Source of the DNA: an uncultured Bacteroidales bacterium
GTDB taxonomy: Bacteria; Bacteroidota; Bacteroidia; Bacteroidales; Paludibacteraceae
Direction: 5' to 3'
NCBI GenBank assembly: GCA_903912795.1
Contig: CAIWIS010000269.1
Location: 1 to 6,594, forward strand
DNA length: 6,594 bases
The position numbers and the translations under genes are program-made. Below, one piece after another: positions 4,786 through 6,594 of the stretch. How positions within the stretch are numbered: position 1 is the first letter of the stretch; the number at the start of each line of letters is the position of its first letter. The notes under the pieces were generated by a model. That model had not been told where the DNA came from, ran no database searches, and worked only from the letters and a program-made list of their open reading frames with translations.

Positions 4786-6051
4786 ATGAAGCGTTTTTTG
4801 TTGTTCTCAATTTTTATACTAAGTTTTTTGTATGTTAAGTCAGCTTTAACTGCTACTGGTACTTACAAAATGTACGATACTATGCCAGGCATCGATTTTT
4901 TGTTTGTTTTTGATGGTATTAATTCTCAAACAGCAATTATTTTTAATGGAGTAAATGCAGATAAAGTGAAGTGGTATAGGTACGAAAATTTAGTAACTCC
5001 CATTACGTTGCAAACTCCGAACGAAAATTTTAATATTGAAAATGCAACTGGGTATATTTTAGAGGAAGAAGGCGGCAAAAAAACTTCAATATGGGTTGTT
5101 GATTATACAAATTATTTGCCTGTGTTAACAACTTTAGTTCCTGAAGATAAACCCAAGGAGCAATGTGCTGAACTAGTGATTGATGTAAGTGCTACAGTAT
5201 TGCCAATTCAATATAAAACACCTCAAAATCAAGTTAAAACTGCTCCACGCTCTTTTCAGTTAGTATATTCAAGCAAAGAATGGAGCAATAAAAAATGGAA
5301 TGATGCCGAAGTAAAAGTGGATTTTGTTTTACCTGCTACTAAATTAACAGTATTAAATCCTCCTTTGAGCGATACCAAGTTTAAACTACTTGGTGATAAT
5401 TTTGCAAAAGATTTAGGTCGAACAGCGGTTGAGGTAGAATCGAACTTTTATAGTGCTGTAAAAACAGAATGTCATATTGTTTCTAATGCTACTACACGTA
5501 TTGAAATAAATGAAGCGGATCGACCTGATAAAGCAGATATCACTACTGCTTCGGCACCGCTCGAAGTTGTGTTTGCCAGCAATGCCAATATTCCTGTGGC
5601 TGAGTTTTATCAATGGCAAATTTTCAAAGAAAAAAGTTTGCTGTTTACTCGTAACGATCAGGATTTGCGATTTACGTTTTCGGAAGCTGGTTTGTATAAT
5701 GTAAAGCTTACAACAAGCAATGCAAATTGTAGAAATAGCGATTCGGTAGCCATAAAAATTGTAGAGTCAAAATTGGAAGTTCCACGTGTTTTTACACCGA
5801 ATGGCGATGGTATGAATGATGAATTCAGAGTGGCATATAAGTCAATTGTTGAGTTTAGGTGCTGGGTTTTTAACCGTTGGCAACAAAAAGTGTATTACTG
5901 GACCGATCCTCAAAAAGGCTGGGATGGTAAAATTAATGGAAAACCTGCGAGCACTGGTGCTTATTATTATGTTATTGAAGCACTTGGAGCTGATGGCGAA
6001 AAGTATAATCGTAAAGGAAACATTAATCTTTTACGAGGTAAGGAAAATTAG
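4786..6051 (+). CDS. Exported protein with PKD-like domain and T9SS type-B (gliding motility-associated) C-terminal domain
   Basis: A 421-residue secreted protein. Residues 1-20 or so are a signal peptide (MKRFLLFSIFILSFLYVKSA). Residues about 25-245 form beta-rich sequence that I do not recognise, with WYRYENLVTPI, GKKTSIWVVDYTNY and TRIEINEADRP. About 255-327 looks like a PKD/Ig-like domain (APLEVVFASNANIP, YQWQIF, FTFSEAGLYNVKLTT). Residues 331-417 are the gliding motility-associated C-terminal domain: VPRVFTPNGDGMNDEF, VFNRWQQKVYYW, GWDGKINGK, STGAYYYVIEA, DGEKY and a final GNINLLR. This type-B tail directs proteins through the type IX secretion system to the outer face of the cell. The usual NRWG is NRWQ here, a small departure. 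Four cysteines (127, 229, 315, 359) are spread through the protein. It has its own promoter, 255 bases from the divergent LysM gene. A structural or signalling role like that of P. gingivalis PorA is possible but unproven. Confidence 0.88.
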   Translation: MKRFLLFSIFILSFLYVKSALTATGTYKMYDTMPGIDFLFVFDGINSQTAIIFNGVNADKVKWYRYENLVTPITLQTPNENFNIENATGYILEEEGGKKTSIWVVDYTNYLPVLTTLVPEDKPKEQCAELVIDVSATVLPIQYKTPQNQVKTAPRSFQLVYSSKEWSNKKWNDAEVKVDFVLPATKLTVLNPPLSDTKFKLLGDNFAKDLGRTAVEVESNFYSAVKTECHIVSNATTRIEINEADRPDKADITTASAPLEVVFASNANIPVAEFYQWQIFKEKSLLFTRNDQDLRFTFSEAGLYNVKLTTSNANCRNSDSVAIKIVESKLEVPRVFTPNGDGMNDEFRVAYKSIVEFRCWVFNRWQQKVYYWTDPQKGWDGKINGKPASTGAYYYVIEALGADGEKYNRKGNINLLRGKEN

Positions 6052-6594
6052 GCCGTTTTTTGAACTAAATACATACTGCAAACTCCAAATGTAAACTTGT
6101 GGTATTTAACCAATTTAAATCCATTGTTCTCAAGTATTTTAATAAGTTTTTCGCCACTTGCAAACACATGCATCGATTGTTGTAGGTAGTCGTAAGCTTT
6201 TGAATCGTTTGAAAGTATACGTGAAGTTAGACTTACAAAAACCCTTGTGTAGAGCTTGTAAGCAGCTAATAATAATCCTTTTTGTGGTTCATTCATTTCT
6301 AAAATCATCAAATTACCATTCGTTTTTAAAACACGATAGATTTGTTTAAGACTTTCATCCAGTTTTTCGAAGTTACGTATGCCAAACGATATGGTTGCAG
6401 CATCGAAAGTGGCATCTGCAAATGTCAATGTAGCACAATCCTGCACTTCGAACGTAATTTTCCCTGTTAAACCCGCTTTTTCAACTTTTTGTTTACCAAC
6501 TTCCATCATTTGGTCCGAAATGTCAACTCCATAAGCTAATTCAGGTTCAAGGTATTCAAACGCTTTAATGCATATATCGCCGGTGCCGGTAGCT
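6048..6594 (-). CDS. ubiE: Demethylmenaquinone methyltransferase UbiE/MenG (5' end outside window)
   Basis: This is the last 181 residues of the S-adenosylmethionine-dependent C-methyltransferase that makes menaquinone from demethylmenaquinone. Bacteroidetes generally use menaquinone, so the menG role is the relevant one. The frame stays open to the right edge. The first visible residues, ATGTGD, are the SAM-binding motif I, followed by GVDISDQMMEVG, VQDCATLTFADATFDAATISFGIRN broken over the acidic motif and substrate region, YRVLKTNG (motif III), ILEMNEP, SKAYDYLQQSMHVF and the family ending FKLVKYHKFTFG with VCSMYL. An internal ATG at 6509 is not the start, because motif I lies upstream of it. 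Against a usual length near 240 residues, about 60 N-terminal residues are missing. The stop overlaps that of the convergent secreted-protein gene. Confidence 0.94.
   Translation of the reverse strand, partial: ATGTGDICIKAFEYLEPELAYGVDISDQMMEVGKQKVEKAGLTGKITFEVQDCATLTFADATFDAATISFGIRNFEKLDESLKQIYRVLKTNGNLMILEMNEPQKGLLLAAYKLYTRVFVSLTSRILSNDSKAYDYLQQSMHVFASGEKLIKILENNGFKLVKYHKFTFGVCSMYLVQKTA

Noticed and set aside
5413..5704. Two short open frames, minus 5413-5619 and plus 5510-5704
   Set aside because: Both overlap the T9SS-tailed protein's coding frame and look like shadow frames without promoter or domain.
5816..6094. 92-residue plus-strand open frame extending past the end of the T9SS-tailed gene
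   Set aside because: It is out of frame with a very well conserved C-terminal domain; a frameshift would be suggested only if that domain were broken, and it is complete to its LLR ending.
6158..6349. 63-residue plus-strand open frame opposite ubiE
   Set aside because: Fully antisense to conserved UbiE motifs and without any independent support.

Overview
This window looks like part of a Bacteroidetes (Bacteroidota) chromosome. It is AT-rich. It has no clear Shine-Dalgarno sequences, several TAnnTTTG promoter elements of the Bacteroidetes sigma factor, and one protein ending in the gliding-motility-associated/type IX secretion (T9SS) C-terminal domain, which is essentially confined to this phylum. 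A menaquinone-type UbiE/MenG methyltransferase and an SP-carrying outer-membrane beta-barrel protein fit the same origin. I see no tRNA, rRNA, CRISPR array, insertion sequence or prophage. Genes are intact and tightly packed, so this reads as ordinary core chromosome rather than an accessory island.

Layout, left to right. Bases 1-126 hold the 3' end of an unrecognised plus-strand gene. It meets tail-to-tail a minus-strand PAQR/hemolysin III family membrane protein (139-786). A short divergent promoter region (787-868) then drives a plus-strand pair: a MurU-like sugar-phosphate nucleotidyltransferase (869-1603) and, 6 bases downstream, a YdeI/OmdA-like protein (1610-2161). These converge on a minus-strand pair that reads from 4530 to 2172: a secreted protein with two LysM domains and a periplasmic-binding-protein-like domain, followed 28 bases later by a small outer-membrane beta-barrel protein. 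A 255-base divergent intergenic region (4531-4785) carries promoters for both directions, a GGCAAT-A-ATTGCC palindrome next to a T tract, and two copies of the palindrome AAACGTTT. The plus-strand gene at 4786-6051 encodes a secreted protein with an unrecognised N-terminal region, a PKD-like domain and a T9SS type-B C-terminal domain. Its stop codon overlaps that of the final gene, a minus-strand ubiE/menG whose 5' end is outside the window.

Functionally, four of the seven genes concern the cell envelope: a membrane-homeostasis protein, the LysM/ligand-binding protein with its barrel partner, and the T9SS-type exported protein. The MurU-like enzyme may also feed cell-wall precursor recycling. 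The most interesting items are the LysM plus periplasmic-binding fusion (a possible functional analogue of LpoA-type regulators of wall synthesis), the T9SS-tailed protein with an unassigned N-terminus, and the structured divergent promoter region between them. I found no convincing evidence of a wholly new multi-gene system here.
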